A stretch of DNA of 7,634 nucleotides from UBA6921 sp031363085. Its GTDB lineage: Bacteria > Pseudomonadota > Gammaproteobacteria > SG8-11. The notes under the pieces are model-generated. The model was not told where the DNA came from. It made no database searches and was given only the letters and a program-made list of their open reading frames with translations. The stretch is taken from the NCBI GenBank assembly GCA_031363085.1, contig JANLTU010000079.1, positions 1 to 7,634 of the forward strand. The letters run 5' to 3'. The position numbers were made by a program, and so were the translations under genes. Shown piece after piece: positions 1-7,134 of this stretch. The stretch's first letter is position 1. Each line of letters opens with the position of its first letter.

Positions 1-98
1 TAGCCGTAGGGCCGTGGGTTTTGTCGGAGTGCGCGCGGTAGCGCGGGCGGAGACAAAACACAAGGCACCCGACACGGCGTAGAGTCACTGTGGTAGTC
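1..98. repeat. Left copy of 98-bp terminal direct repeat with compound hairpin
   Basis: Bases 1-98 are identical to bases 7537-7634, in the same orientation. The repeat folds as nested stems: GCCGTG (11-16) with CACGGC (73-78), GTTTTGTC (18-25) with GACAAAAC (52-59), then a symmetric 6x6 purine-rich internal loop, then CGCGC (32-36) with GCGCG (41-45) closing a GGTA loop. The tetranucleotide GTAG occurs at 6-9, just before the outer stem, and again at 79-82, just after it, which recalls REP elements. On the minus strand the RCC1 gene frame runs through this copy without a stop. It may be a circular-assembly overlap or a dispersed palindromic repeat. The identity and the stems are seen directly; the class is inference. 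Confidence 0.93.
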
Positions 99-2246
99 AT
101 GGCGCGCCGCTGTGTGGCGCGTCGTGACGGACGCAGGACGGGCCCGGGCCGCCGCAGGCATACTCGCCGCCGAGCGCAGGCGTTTTGGGACTTGGATGTC
201 CCAAAATGTATACCGAGCACGGCGGCGCAATCGTACATCGGTTAGATTCTTCGCTACTTCGGGCGCGCTCCATAGGGACCGCGGGCCAGGGTTAAGATGG
301 TCGAAATCTGTATGCCAGGTCCAGACTGTTCCATTGCGATCCAACGCAGCGCTTAGCCATCCGCCAGCTGAAATTGCGACTGCAACGGACTGACCAAGCA
401 TCGGAGTGGGTACAACTGGGGTCGTAGACGCATCCCACATCCATACCGAACCATCAGTTTTTAGAGCAAGTGAAAATCCTCCACCCGCACTTATCGCTGC
501 GACATTTGAAAGTCCATCAACTGTTGCAGGAATCCTCTGACAAACTAATCCGCCGTCACTCGGGGGGCAGACTCTTGTCTGGCCCCATTCCCATACCATT
601 CCGTTATTGTCGAGTGCCAGGGTGTGACTGTCACCGGCCGACGTCGCAATGGCATTCGTCGGTGATATGAGGGGCGTCGGAATAGCCCTCGGCTCAAAAG
701 TCCCATTACCTAAAGTGCCGGCATAGTTTTGTCCCCAAGTCCAAACTCGCCCATCCATCGTCACTGCGGCCGAGTGAATCTGTCCGCTGGATACACTACG
801 TACTTCCGCGAGTTCAGGTATGAGCATTGGATCCTTCACCTGCTCGGGCAGTGATCCTGATATTGCATTGCCATTGTTGTATCCCCACCCCCAAACATTG
901 CGATTCGCGTCGCTTACGAGGGTGTAAGTCCCTCCGGCTGACAACGTCTTGACTTGTGTGGGTAGAGTCAGTTGCACGATACCCGTTCGCTGGTTAGGCG
1001 TCCCATTGCCGAGCTGCCCATAGCTGTTGTTGCCCCACGTCAACATCGCTCCGTCGCGGCGCAGCGCAACGTTAGAGAGCGCCCCGGCTGATATTGAAGT
1101 GATGTCCCAAAGTCCTCTAACCCGTGCGGGGTCAACGCGGGCTAAGAAATCTGTGACGGGGTCAGAGGCACGGTGCCCCCAAGCTAGGATCGATCCATCG
1201 CGCTTCACCGCAAGGCTCTGTTGTCCACCTGCTCCGATCACGGCAATTTCCGATAACCCTGCGACCCGTGCAGGTACATCACGACGATCTACAGTATCGT
1301 CTCCCAATTGATCTTCAAAATTGTCGCCCCAGCTCCAAACGAAACCGTCTCGGTCAAGAGCCAGGGAATGTGTCGAGCCTGCCGCCAACGCAACAAAATT
1401 GGATGGAGCAGAAACTGCTTCGGGCCGGGTCAGGATCGCTTGTCCGGAAATCCACTGTCCACCCCACTCGTAGAGCGTGCCATTCCTTTTCAACGCAAGG
1501 CTATGCCCCCCGCCGGCGACAATGCTTACCACATCAGTGAAATCTGGAATCATGATTGGGCGATCACTGAATGTTGCTGTGCTGACACCGAGCTGGCCCG
1601 CGCTATTGTCGCCCCATACCCACACGGTTCCGTTATGTTTGAGCGCCATGCTGTGACCTCCCCCAGCTGAAATGGCAATGATGTCGGTGAGATCGCTAAT
1701 TTGGCTCGGAATAGTGCGACCGAGATTGGTGCCATCGCCCAATTGGCCAGTTTGGTTTCCACCCCATGCCCAGACTGTTCCATCTTGTTTCAGGGCGAGC
1801 ACGTGGCTATACCCACCCGCGATGGCCGATATATTGTGTAATGCTGGCACCAGTACCGGGTGGGGTATCTGGTACCAAACAGTCGTATCCTGAATTTCTT
1901 CCACAATATCTCGGCCCCATCCCCACACGGTTCCATCGCGTTTTAGGATAGCCGTATAACTGATACCTGCCACCGCAGATATGACGTTGGACAACTCAGC
2001 AACTGGGAGCGGAACAATACGGTCAGTCTGTGTATTGTCTCCAAGCTGGCCATCATAGTTAGTTCCCCATGTCCGCAAACTACCGTCGGGCTCCACCGCC
2101 GCCACATGGAGAAAGCCGACCGCGAGAGGTGTACCGATCTGGGACAGCTGCGAAGATGCTCCCCGGGCTGGATCTTCATGGGTCGTACTCGAACAACCGA
2201 GTGCAATAAGCACTACGAGTACTGCTAGAACGGTATGGCGTTTCAT
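1..2246 (-). CDS. RCC1-repeat beta-propeller lipoprotein, 3' end outside window
   Basis: The frame is open for 748 codons from ATG at 2246-2244 to the window edge with no stop, so the C-terminus is not in the window. The N-terminus is a lipoprotein signal peptide: MKRH, a hydrophobic stretch, then ALGC with the lipid-bearing Cys at residue 18. Residues ~45 to ~655 contain 13 RCC1-type units of the form H-S-L-A-L-k-x-D-G-T-V-W-x-W-G-x-N-x-x-G-Q-L-G, clearest in the third, fourth and eighth. Such repeats form seven-bladed propellers, so 13 units suggest two propellers with a last blade missing. After residue ~670 (KNLTDV) the sequence turns into Arg/Pro/Ala-rich translation of palindromic repeat DNA. 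If the ends join as a circle, the frame runs on 22 codons to TGA at 7472-7470, giving 770 residues. GGAG at 2260-2257 is the likely ribosome binding site. Surface display and partner binding are inferred; the ligand is unknown. Confidence 0.85.
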   Translation of the reverse strand, partial: MKRHTVLAVLVVLIALGCSSTTHEDPARGASSQLSQIGTPLAVGFLHVAAVEPDGSLRTWGTNYDGQLGDNTQTDRIVPLPVAELSNVISAVAGISYTAILKRDGTVWGWGRDIVEEIQDTTVWYQIPHPVLVPALHNISAIAGGYSHVLALKQDGTVWAWGGNQTGQLGDGTNLGRTIPSQISDLTDIIAISAGGGHSMALKHNGTVWVWGDNSAGQLGVSTATFSDRPIMIPDFTDVVSIVAGGGHSLALKRNGTLYEWGGQWISGQAILTRPEAVSAPSNFVALAAGSTHSLALDRDGFVWSWGDNFEDQLGDDTVDRRDVPARVAGLSEIAVIGAGGQQSLAVKRDGSILAWGHRASDPVTDFLARVDPARVRGLWDITSISAGALSNVALRRDGAMLTWGNNSYGQLGNGTPNQRTGIVQLTLPTQVKTLSAGGTYTLVSDANRNVWGWGYNNGNAISGSLPEQVKDPMLIPELAEVRSVSSGQIHSAAVTMDGRVWTWGQNYAGTLGNGTFEPRAIPTPLISPTNAIATSAGDSHTLALDNNGMVWEWGQTRVCPPSDGGLVCQRIPATVDGLSNVAAISAGGGFSLALKTDGSVWMWDASTTPVVPTPMLGQSVAVAISAGGWLSAALDRNGTVWTWHTDFDHLNPGPRSLWSAPEVAKNLTDVRLRRRARYTFWDIQVPKRLRSAASMPAAARARPASVTTRHTAARHDYHSDSTPCRVPCVLSPPALPRALRQNPRPYG
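103..150. repeat. Cluster of short GC-rich palindromes
   Basis: Just inside the terminal repeat lie a 6-bp stem with a 7-nt loop (CGCGCC at 103-108 with GGCGCG at 116-121) and a perfect 10-bp palindrome, GGCCCGGGCC (141-150). With the compound hairpins on either side they make the first ~230 bp unusually palindrome-dense. Short GC-rich palindromes arise easily by chance in such sequence, so each is weak alone; the clustering is what supports the call. Confidence 0.45.
165..227. repeat. Compound inverted repeat at the RCC1 gene junction
   Basis: Outer arms CGCCGCCG (165-172) and CGGCGGCG (220-227) enclose inner arms TTTTGGGAC (183-191) and GTCCCAAAA (198-206) around the 6-nt loop TTGGAT. This stem, internal-loop, stem layout parallels the hairpin in the terminal repeat, although the sequence differs. 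The right edge lies within about 10 bp of where RCC1 homology ends in the minus-strand gene (about 228-236), so it may mark the boundary of an inserted element. The inner stem lacks a U tract on either side, so a plain intrinsic terminator is unlikely. Confidence 0.7.
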
Positions 2247-2267
2247 GAGACGGACACTCCGTTATCT

Positions 2268-2303
2268 ATCATATCAGAACAATTGAAGGAAGTCGGACGA
2301 CTT
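2268..2303 (-). promoter_or_regulatory. Promoter of RCC1 lipoprotein gene with palindrome in the -35 region
   Basis: On the minus strand TGA-TATGAT (2276-2268) is a good extended -10 element, placing transcription start near 2261, about 15 nt before the ATG. No good -35 hexamer sits at the right spacing. Instead AAGTCG-GA-CGACTT, a perfect inverted repeat with 6-bp arms and a 2-bp centre, covers 2290-2303, the position of the -35 box. An activator or repressor site is a reasonable inference; the regulator is unknown. Confidence 0.5.
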
Positions 2304-2699
2304 GCACAGTACGCATTGTTGCCGATTAAGCGTCAACCCTCGTGAAAAGTGCGTCCCAGCATATAGCCCAGCGGGACATCGTCTCAAGCATCCTTTTGAG
2401 AAGTTTGGCTATAGGAATGTCTGCATTTAGTCGAAAATTACAACAGTGCCGATGATGCGCGACGGTCCGCAATGGGTCGTGCACTGACTTTCAGATTGGG
2501 GCTCGCATAGGCGAATTACACGAGAGTATCGCGCGACTCCTTCAATCGAACCGCGCCAACCTATTAAATTGAAAGCAGTGGTGAGTCGTGAAGCGCTATT
2601 CTCGAAAGTTGCTTTGACCTAACCGTTTAGTCCACGCGGCCGCTACTCGGCATCAGAGGATAAGTTTAATAACGTTTAAAAGTTTAGTGCAAGGCTCTT
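2304..2699. other. Gene-free interval between RCC1 and lipoprotein genes
   Basis: I find no credible coding region here: frames are short and lack recognisable protein sequence. The interval is less GC-rich than uvrA. It holds the nested inverted repeat at 2362-2413, an isolated GCGGCCGC palindrome (2636-2643) and an A/T-rich stretch (2661-2685) just past the lipoprotein stop. No hairpin followed by a T tract is visible, so the uvrA-lipoprotein transcript end cannot be placed. Confidence 0.6.
2362..2413. repeat. Nested inverted repeat in intergenic region
   Basis: Arms TATAGCC (2362-2368) and GGCTATA (2407-2413) enclose a second hairpin, TCTCAA (2382-2387) with TTGAGA (2396-2401) around an 8-nt loop. 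This could be a structured transcript or a regulator site. No T tract follows either side, so it is not a standard intrinsic terminator. It lies about 115 bp upstream of the RCC1 gene start. Confidence 0.4.
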
Positions 2700-3542
2700 T
2701 CAGGTGGCGCCCTGTGTCAGGGCCAGTTGTAGATCGTCGATCCAGCCCTGCAGTTTGCGGTTGAAGTGTTCCTGTTGTTTTTGGGTACAGAGCGCGTCGA
2801 TTTCCAGGATCAAGTCGTAGACCGCCGCACGATGCGCGTTAAGTTCAGGCGCGGTGGTTTCTGCCGACACCCACGCAACGAAAGCACGGCTCGCGGCCAT
2901 GCGATCCTCGCGTGCAGCACGCACCAATTCGACAAACTGGCGTTGCCGTTCTTTGGTCTGCGTTAGCCAAATCTCCAGCACATCGGGAATGTGCTCAATC
3001 GACGGCGTGAGCTGTTGTTCTTGTGCCGTGCTGAGTGGGCCGGTCCAGTCCGTGACAATATCCAGAATACGTTCGGTGCGCTCTATGCTGCGTTCGCGGG
3101 GTGGCAGTTTGAGGCGCTTTTCCCAGTCTTTATTGGCTTTGGCCAGTGATTTTTGCAGGTACTCCAACTGCTCGTCCGACACTTGTGCAAAGAATTCGGC
3201 GCTGTCGTCGGCAAGACGGATGGCCAGTGCGTTACGCAGCGCGGTAATTTCGGTCACCACGTCTTCGAGCGCGCCTTTGTTTATGCCGGCGGCGGCTGCC
3301 GCTTGGGTGCGGCGTAGAGAGGCGATGGTTTTTGCAAGCTCGATTTCACGATGCCAGCGCAACTGTTCACGCAGATGTTCTTTGAGAAAAGCTTTTTGCG
3401 GCCGGGTGAGATTAAAGGAATCGTCGAGCCGCCAGAGCAGCAGCCAGTCGGCGTTGTTGTAGGCCACGCGCACCAAGCAGGCGCTGAGCAACAACGTGCC
3501 GAGCAGAAGGGTGAGCTGTGCCCATCGTCTCCGACATGACAC
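2700..3542 (-). CDS. Helical outer-membrane-type lipoprotein, resembles DUF6279 family
   Basis: This is a 280-residue protein of unknown function. The N-terminus MSCRRRWAQ is positively charged and is followed by a hydrophobic run and the lipobox LLSAC, with Cys22 as the predicted lipidation site. The conserved-looking block VRVAYNNADWLLLWRLDDSF follows directly; I recall this from DUF6279-type gammaproteobacterial lipoproteins, but cannot confirm it without a profile search. The rest is charged and predicted mostly alpha-helical (for example residues 45-75 and around 120-145), with no catalytic motif I recognise. The start is GTG, chosen because it is the only one giving a complete signal peptide. 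It lies 2 bp after the uvrA stop and has no clear Shine-Dalgarno, which suggests translational coupling to uvrA. Cotranscription with a DNA-repair gene does not by itself imply a repair role. Confidence 0.8.
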   Translation of the reverse strand: MSCRRRWAQLTLLLGTLLLSACLVRVAYNNADWLLLWRLDDSFNLTRPQKAFLKEHLREQLRWHREIELAKTIASLRRTQAAAAAGINKGALEDVVTEITALRNALAIRLADDSAEFFAQVSDEQLEYLQKSLAKANKDWEKRLKLPPRERSIERTERILDIVTDWTGPLSTAQEQQLTPSIEHIPDVLEIWLTQTKERQRQFVELVRAAREDRMAASRAFVAWVSAETTAPELNAHRAAVYDLILEIDALCTQKQQEHFNRKLQGWIDDLQLALTQGAT

Positions 3543-3544
3543 GG

Positions 3545-6403
3545 TTAGGCCGACGCTGCTGCAAGCAATGGCACGCTGTCGCGCGCCAGCACCGGTTTGA
3601 GGTAATGCCCAGTGTACGAGCGAGTGTGCGCGATGAGGTCTTCGGGTGTGCCGGTGCAGAGAATTTCACCGCCTTTGTCGCCGCCTTCGGGGCCCAGGTC
3701 AATAACCCAGTCGGCGGTCTTGATGACATCCAGATTGTGCTCGATCACCACGATGGTGTTGCCGTGGTCGCGCAGCCGGTGCAGCACGTGCAGCAGTTGC
3801 TCGATATCGTAGAAATGCAGGCCGGTGGTGGGCTCGTCGAGAATGTACAGCGTGTTGCCGGTGTCACGTTTCGACAATTCGCGCGACAGCTTCACGCGCT
3901 GCGCCTCGCCGCCGGACAACGTAGTCGCACTCTGGCCGAGGCGGATGTAGCTCAGGCCCACGTCGACCAGGGTTTGCAGCTTGCGCGCCAGCGCCGGTAC
4001 CGCGTCGAAAAACGCGCGCGCGTCTTCCACCGTCATCTCCAGCACTTCGTGAATGGTCTTGGCCTTGTAGCGCACTTCCAGCGTTTCGCGGTTGTAGCGT
4101 TTGCCCTTGCACACGTCGCAAGGTACATAAACGTCGGGCAGAAAATGCATTTCCACTTTGAGCACGCCGTCGCCTTGGCAGGCTTCGCAGCGCCCGCCCT
4201 TGACATTAAAACTGAAGCGGCCGGGTTGATAGCCGCGGGCGCGCGCTTCGGGGGTTTGCGCGAATAACTCCCGGATCGGTCCGAACAAGCCGGTGTAAGT
4301 GGCGGGGTTGGAGCGCGGCGTGCGGCCGATGGGGCTTTGGTCGATGTTCACCACGCTTTCAAATTGCTCCAGCCCGTCGATGGCTTTGTGTGCCGCCGGT
4401 TCGTCGCCGGCGTCGTGCAGCAATTTTGCCGTGGCGCGGTAGAGCGTGTCGTTGATCAGCGTTGATTTTCCGGAACCAGACACGCCGGTGACCGCCGTCA
4501 TCAAACCCAGCGGGATCTCGACCGTGACATTTTTTAGATTGTTGCCGCGCGCGTTGCGGATGGTCAGCACGCGTGCACGGTCGGATGGTGTGCGTTGTGC
4601 CGGCACCTCAATGCGGCGCGCGCCGCTCAGGTACTGGCCGGTCAGCGACGCGGGGTTCGCGCAAACCTCGGCGGACGTGCCTTGCGCGACGATGTTGCCG
4701 CCGTGCACACCCGCGCCGGGGCCGATATCAACCACGTGGTCGGCGGCGCGAATCGCGTCTTCGTCGTGCTCGACCACGATCACGGTGTTGCCCAGATCGC
4801 GCAGGAAAATCAGCGTGTCGAGCAAGCGTTGGTTGTCGCGCTGGTGCAGGCCGATGGAGGGCTCGTCGAGCACGTACATCACGCCGACGAGTCCCGCGCC
4901 GATCTGGCTGGCGAGCCGGATGCGCTGCGCTTCGCCGCCCGATAGCGTGTCGGCGCTGCGTTCCAGTGTCAGGTAATCGAGCCCGACATTGACTAAAAAA
5001 TTCAGACGCTGGCCGATTTCGGTGACGATTTTCGCGGCGATTTCGCCGCGCGCGCCGGGCAGGCTCAATTCGGCAAAAAACTTTTGTGCGCGCCCAATCG
5101 GCAGCGCGACTAATTGCGGCAACGTGTGCTCGGCGATGTACACATGCCGCGCGCCGATGTTCAAACGCGCGCCGCCGCAATCCGGGCACGGGCGCGTGGT
5201 CAGGTATTTCGTCAGTTCTTCGCGCACTGCGGGAGATTCACTCTCGCGATAACGCCGCTCCATGTTAGGAATGATGCCTTCGAACGGATGCCGACGGGTC
5301 ACGTTGTGACCACTGTCCATCGAGTAGCTGAACTTGATTTCTTCGTCGCCGCTGCCGGTTAAAACCACGTTGCGGATTTTTTCCGGCAACGTGTTAAACG
5401 GTGTTTCCAGATCAAACTTGTAGTGCTTGGCGAGCGCCGACATCATCTGAAAATAATACGCATTGCGCCGGTCCCAGCCGCGCACCGCACCGCCTGCGAG
5501 GCTCAACTCGGGATGCGCGACGATGTGCGCCGGGTCGAAAAATTGTTTGACGCCCAGTCCGTCGCAACCCTGACACGCGCCGGCCGGATTGTTAAAAGAG
5601 AAAATACGCGGCTCCAATTCATTGATGCTGTAGCCGCACGTCGGGCAGGCGAATTTGGCGGAGAACACCCAGTCGTCGCGCTTCGCATCGTCGAGAAATG
5701 CGACACGCGCGACGCCGTCGGCTAACGTCAGTGCGGTTTCGAAGGATTCAGCCAGACGCTGCTGCAAATCGGCGCGCACCTTGAAGCGATCAATCACCGC
5801 TTCCACGGTGTGCTTCTTGCGCAAGTCAAGCTTGGGCGCCTGATCCAGTTCGACGACGTTGCCGTCGATGCGCGCGCGTACGAAACCCTGCGCACGCAAT
5901 TCATCCAGCACGTTCAGATGCTCGCCCTTGCGCTGCTGAATCACCGGCGCCAACAACATCACGCGCGTGCCTTCCGGCAGCCCCAGCACTTGGTCAACCA
6001 TCTGGCTGATGGTCTGCGCGTCGAGCCGCACGTCGTGCTGCGGGCAGCGTGGCTCGCCGGCACGCGCGAACAACAGGCGCAGGTAATCGTAAATCTCGGT
6101 GATGGTGCCGACGGTGGAACGCGGGTTGTGCGAGGTGGATTTCTGTTCGATGGAAATCGCCGGTGACAAGCCTTCGATATGGTCGATGTCGGGCTTTTCC
6201 ATTATCGACAGAAACTGCCGCGCGTAGCTCGACAGCGATTCCACGTAGCGGCGCTGGCCCTCGGCATAAATCGTATCGAACGCCAACGACGACTTACCCG
6301 AGCCCGACAAGCCGGTGATGACGATGAGCCGGTCGCGCGGCAAATCCAGGTCAATGTTTTTGAGATTGTGCGTGCGTGCGCCGCGAATGCGAATGTAGTC
6401 CAT
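3545..6403 (-). CDS. uvrA: Excinuclease ABC subunit A
   Basis: UvrA is the cytoplasmic damage-sensing ATPase of nucleotide excision repair; with UvrB it locates lesions and loads UvrB for incision by UvrC. The 952 residues match the usual length (about 940). Two ABC ATPase modules are complete: Walker A at 31-38 (GLSGSGKS) and 640-648 (GVSGSGKST), signature LSGGEAQR at 487-494 and 829-836, Walker B ending LDEP at 512-515 and 855-858, and switch His545 and His889. Zinc-binding cysteines are intact: C253/C256/C277/C280 and C739/C742/C762/C765, plus the CPDC pair at 406-409. The start is secure because MDYIRIRGARTHNLKNI aligns with the usual UvrA N-terminus, although the Shine-Dalgarno is poor. 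The gene lies 72 bp behind the vapC-like gene on the same strand. No CTG/CAG LexA-box halves occur in that gap, so classical SOS control is not visible. Confidence 0.99.
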   Translation of the reverse strand: MDYIRIRGARTHNLKNIDLDLPRDRLIVITGLSGSGKSSLAFDTIYAEGQRRYVESLSSYARQFLSIMEKPDIDHIEGLSPAISIEQKSTSHNPRSTVGTITEIYDYLRLLFARAGEPRCPQHDVRLDAQTISQMVDQVLGLPEGTRVMLLAPVIQQRKGEHLNVLDELRAQGFVRARIDGNVVELDQAPKLDLRKKHTVEAVIDRFKVRADLQQRLAESFETALTLADGVARVAFLDDAKRDDWVFSAKFACPTCGYSINELEPRIFSFNNPAGACQGCDGLGVKQFFDPAHIVAHPELSLAGGAVRGWDRRNAYYFQMMSALAKHYKFDLETPFNTLPEKIRNVVLTGSGDEEIKFSYSMDSGHNVTRRHPFEGIIPNMERRYRESESPAVREELTKYLTTRPCPDCGGARLNIGARHVYIAEHTLPQLVALPIGRAQKFFAELSLPGARGEIAAKIVTEIGQRLNFLVNVGLDYLTLERSADTLSGGEAQRIRLASQIGAGLVGVMYVLDEPSIGLHQRDNQRLLDTLIFLRDLGNTVIVVEHDEDAIRAADHVVDIGPGAGVHGGNIVAQGTSAEVCANPASLTGQYLSGARRIEVPAQRTPSDRARVLTIRNARGNNLKNVTVEIPLGLMTAVTGVSGSGKSTLINDTLYRATAKLLHDAGDEPAAHKAIDGLEQFESVVNIDQSPIGRTPRSNPATYTGLFGPIRELFAQTPEARARGYQPGRFSFNVKGGRCEACQGDGVLKVEMHFLPDVYVPCDVCKGKRYNRETLEVRYKAKTIHEVLEMTVEDARAFFDAVPALARKLQTLVDVGLSYIRLGQSATTLSGGEAQRVKLSRELSKRDTGNTLYILDEPTTGLHFYDIEQLLHVLHRLRDHGNTIVVIEHNLDVIKTADWVIDLGPEGGDKGGEILCTGTPEDLIAHTRSYTGHYLKPVLARDSVPLLAAASA

Positions 6404-6433
6404 GGCCTAGCTTACGAAGGGGAAGAGGCGGCT

Positions 6434-6439
6434 ACTATA
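6434..6439 (-). promoter_or_regulatory. Weak candidate -10 box for uvrA
   Basis: On the minus strand TATAGT lies about 30 nt before the uvrA ATG. A -35 partner is poor: TTTGCC sits 19 nt upstream and there is no TGn extension. It may be a weak internal promoter; alternatively uvrA is read mainly from the toxin-antitoxin promoter. Confidence 0.25.
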
Positions 6440-6475
6440 CGGCGTCGGTGTTGGGGGAGGCAAAGGGCGGAGCGT

Positions 6476-6871
6476 TTAGCCCGTCGAAAGTGCAACAGCA
6501 CGCTTCGGAAACGCTCGCAGCAGTTTGCTGTCCATCGTTACGAGCTGGGTGTCGAGCTGCACTGCCAGCGCTGCAAATTCGCAGTCGTATGCCGAGCAGT
6601 CGCTGTCTATCGCTAACTTAAGCACCGCCAGCGAGTCAACTTCAAACTCCGAACCCTCCAGCAGGCTTTCGGCCTCTTGTTGCACGCTACTGGCTTGGTC
6701 AAGCGTGAGTGCCTTCCGCCGGAGGTAACCGGCCAGGATATTGCGCAACTCGCTGCGCCACAGGATGGGCGCGGCCCACTCGGGGTCACGCTCCAGCAGT
6801 GCCTCAGCAGCAGCGGTGTGCTCGCCCGGCAAGTACAAATAAGCGATCACGTTCGTGTCCACCACAATCAT
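6476..6871 (-). CDS. vapC: PIN-domain toxin, VapC family
   Basis: This 131-residue protein has the length and fold markers of VapC toxins, which are Mg2+-dependent ribonucleases that cut tRNA, rRNA or mRNA when freed from their antitoxin. The acidic PIN residues are in place: Asp5 in VVDTN, Glu41 in SELRN, Asp96 in SAYDCEFAALA and Asp114 in VTMDSKL. It therefore looks catalytically intact. Its ATG overlaps the antitoxin stop in an ATGA arrangement (6871-6868), the usual tight coupling of such pairs; AAGG 6 nt upstream, inside the antitoxin gene, can serve as ribosome binding site. uvrA starts 72 bp downstream on the same strand. The RNA target cannot be read from sequence. Confidence 0.93.
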   Translation of the reverse strand: MIVVDTNVIAYLYLPGEHTAAAEALLERDPEWAAPILWRSELRNILAGYLRRKALTLDQASSVQQEAESLLEGSEFEVDSLAVLKLAIDSDCSAYDCEFAALAVQLDTQLVTMDSKLLRAFPKRAVALSTG

Positions 6872-7113
6872 GGACGGCCTTGGCGTTTCACAGTGTCAAT
6901 GTCGTGTGCGCTGAATTTACGCTTCGGCAATGCGCCCCGCAGCGCGCGTGCGCGCGCCAAGCGCTCCGCAGGCGTCAGCTTGGTCGGTAATAACACCGAC
7001 TCCAGGCACACGATGGCTTCGCTATTCAAGCTGCGGCGGTGCGCGACTGCGGAAAGTTTCAGGCGTTCGTACACGGAGTCCGGAATGTTTTTCAGGGTCA
7101 GCGACGTGGGCAT
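6868..7113 (-). CDS. vapB: Ribbon-helix-helix antitoxin, FitA/VapB-like
   Basis: This 81-residue protein begins MPTSLTLKNIPDSVYERLK, a beta strand followed by helices typical of Arc/FitA ribbon-helix-helix antitoxins (DNA-binding domain about residues 3-40). The Pro/Lys-rich C-terminal half (about 42-81) is the expected toxin-wrapping tail. I chose ATG at 7113-7111 over the upstream in-frame ATG at 7167 because GGAG (7123-7120) lies 6 nt before it, and the longer form would start upstream of the predicted transcription start. It should neutralise the PIN toxin and, as a dimer or complex, bind the palindrome at its own promoter. Naming follows the partner; FitA would be an equally fair symbol. 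Confidence 0.9.
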   Translation of the reverse strand: MPTSLTLKNIPDSVYERLKLSAVAHRRSLNSEAIVCLESVLLPTKLTPAERLARARALRGALPKRKFSAHDIDTVKRQGRP

Positions 7114-7134
7114 AGTGTTCTCCAACCAAAATGG

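Noticed and set aside
11..78. Terminal repeat as an integron attC site
   Set aside because: Its arms contain neither RYYYAAC nor GTTRRRY; GTTTTGTC does not fit the core.
183..206. Inner hairpin as an intrinsic terminator of the RCC1 gene
   Set aside because: The frame reads through it without a stop nearby and neither side has a proper T tract after the stem.
1..2246. Apparent RCC1 pseudogene, because no closed reading frame covers the region
   Set aside because: Reading the minus strand codon by codon from 2246 shows one continuous frame with no stop. The gene seems missing only because its stop lies beyond the window.
230..2246. CRISPR or tandem DNA repeat array, from the recurring similar segments
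   Set aside because: The repeats vary at the DNA level and correspond to RCC1 protein units; there are no identical repeats with unique spacers.
2640..2699. Intrinsic terminator after the lipoprotein gene
   Set aside because: The region is A/T-rich but I could not find a stable stem followed by a T run.
2854..3462. 202-codon plus-strand frame
   Set aside because: It is Ser/Arg-rich low-information sequence antisense to the lipoprotein gene, which has a signal peptide and a coherent helical sequence.
3518..4267. 249-codon plus-strand frame
   Set aside because: It is antisense to the intact uvrA and lipoprotein genes, has no family resemblance, and reflects third-position GC bias. The same applies to the other plus-strand frames between 2766 and 6621.
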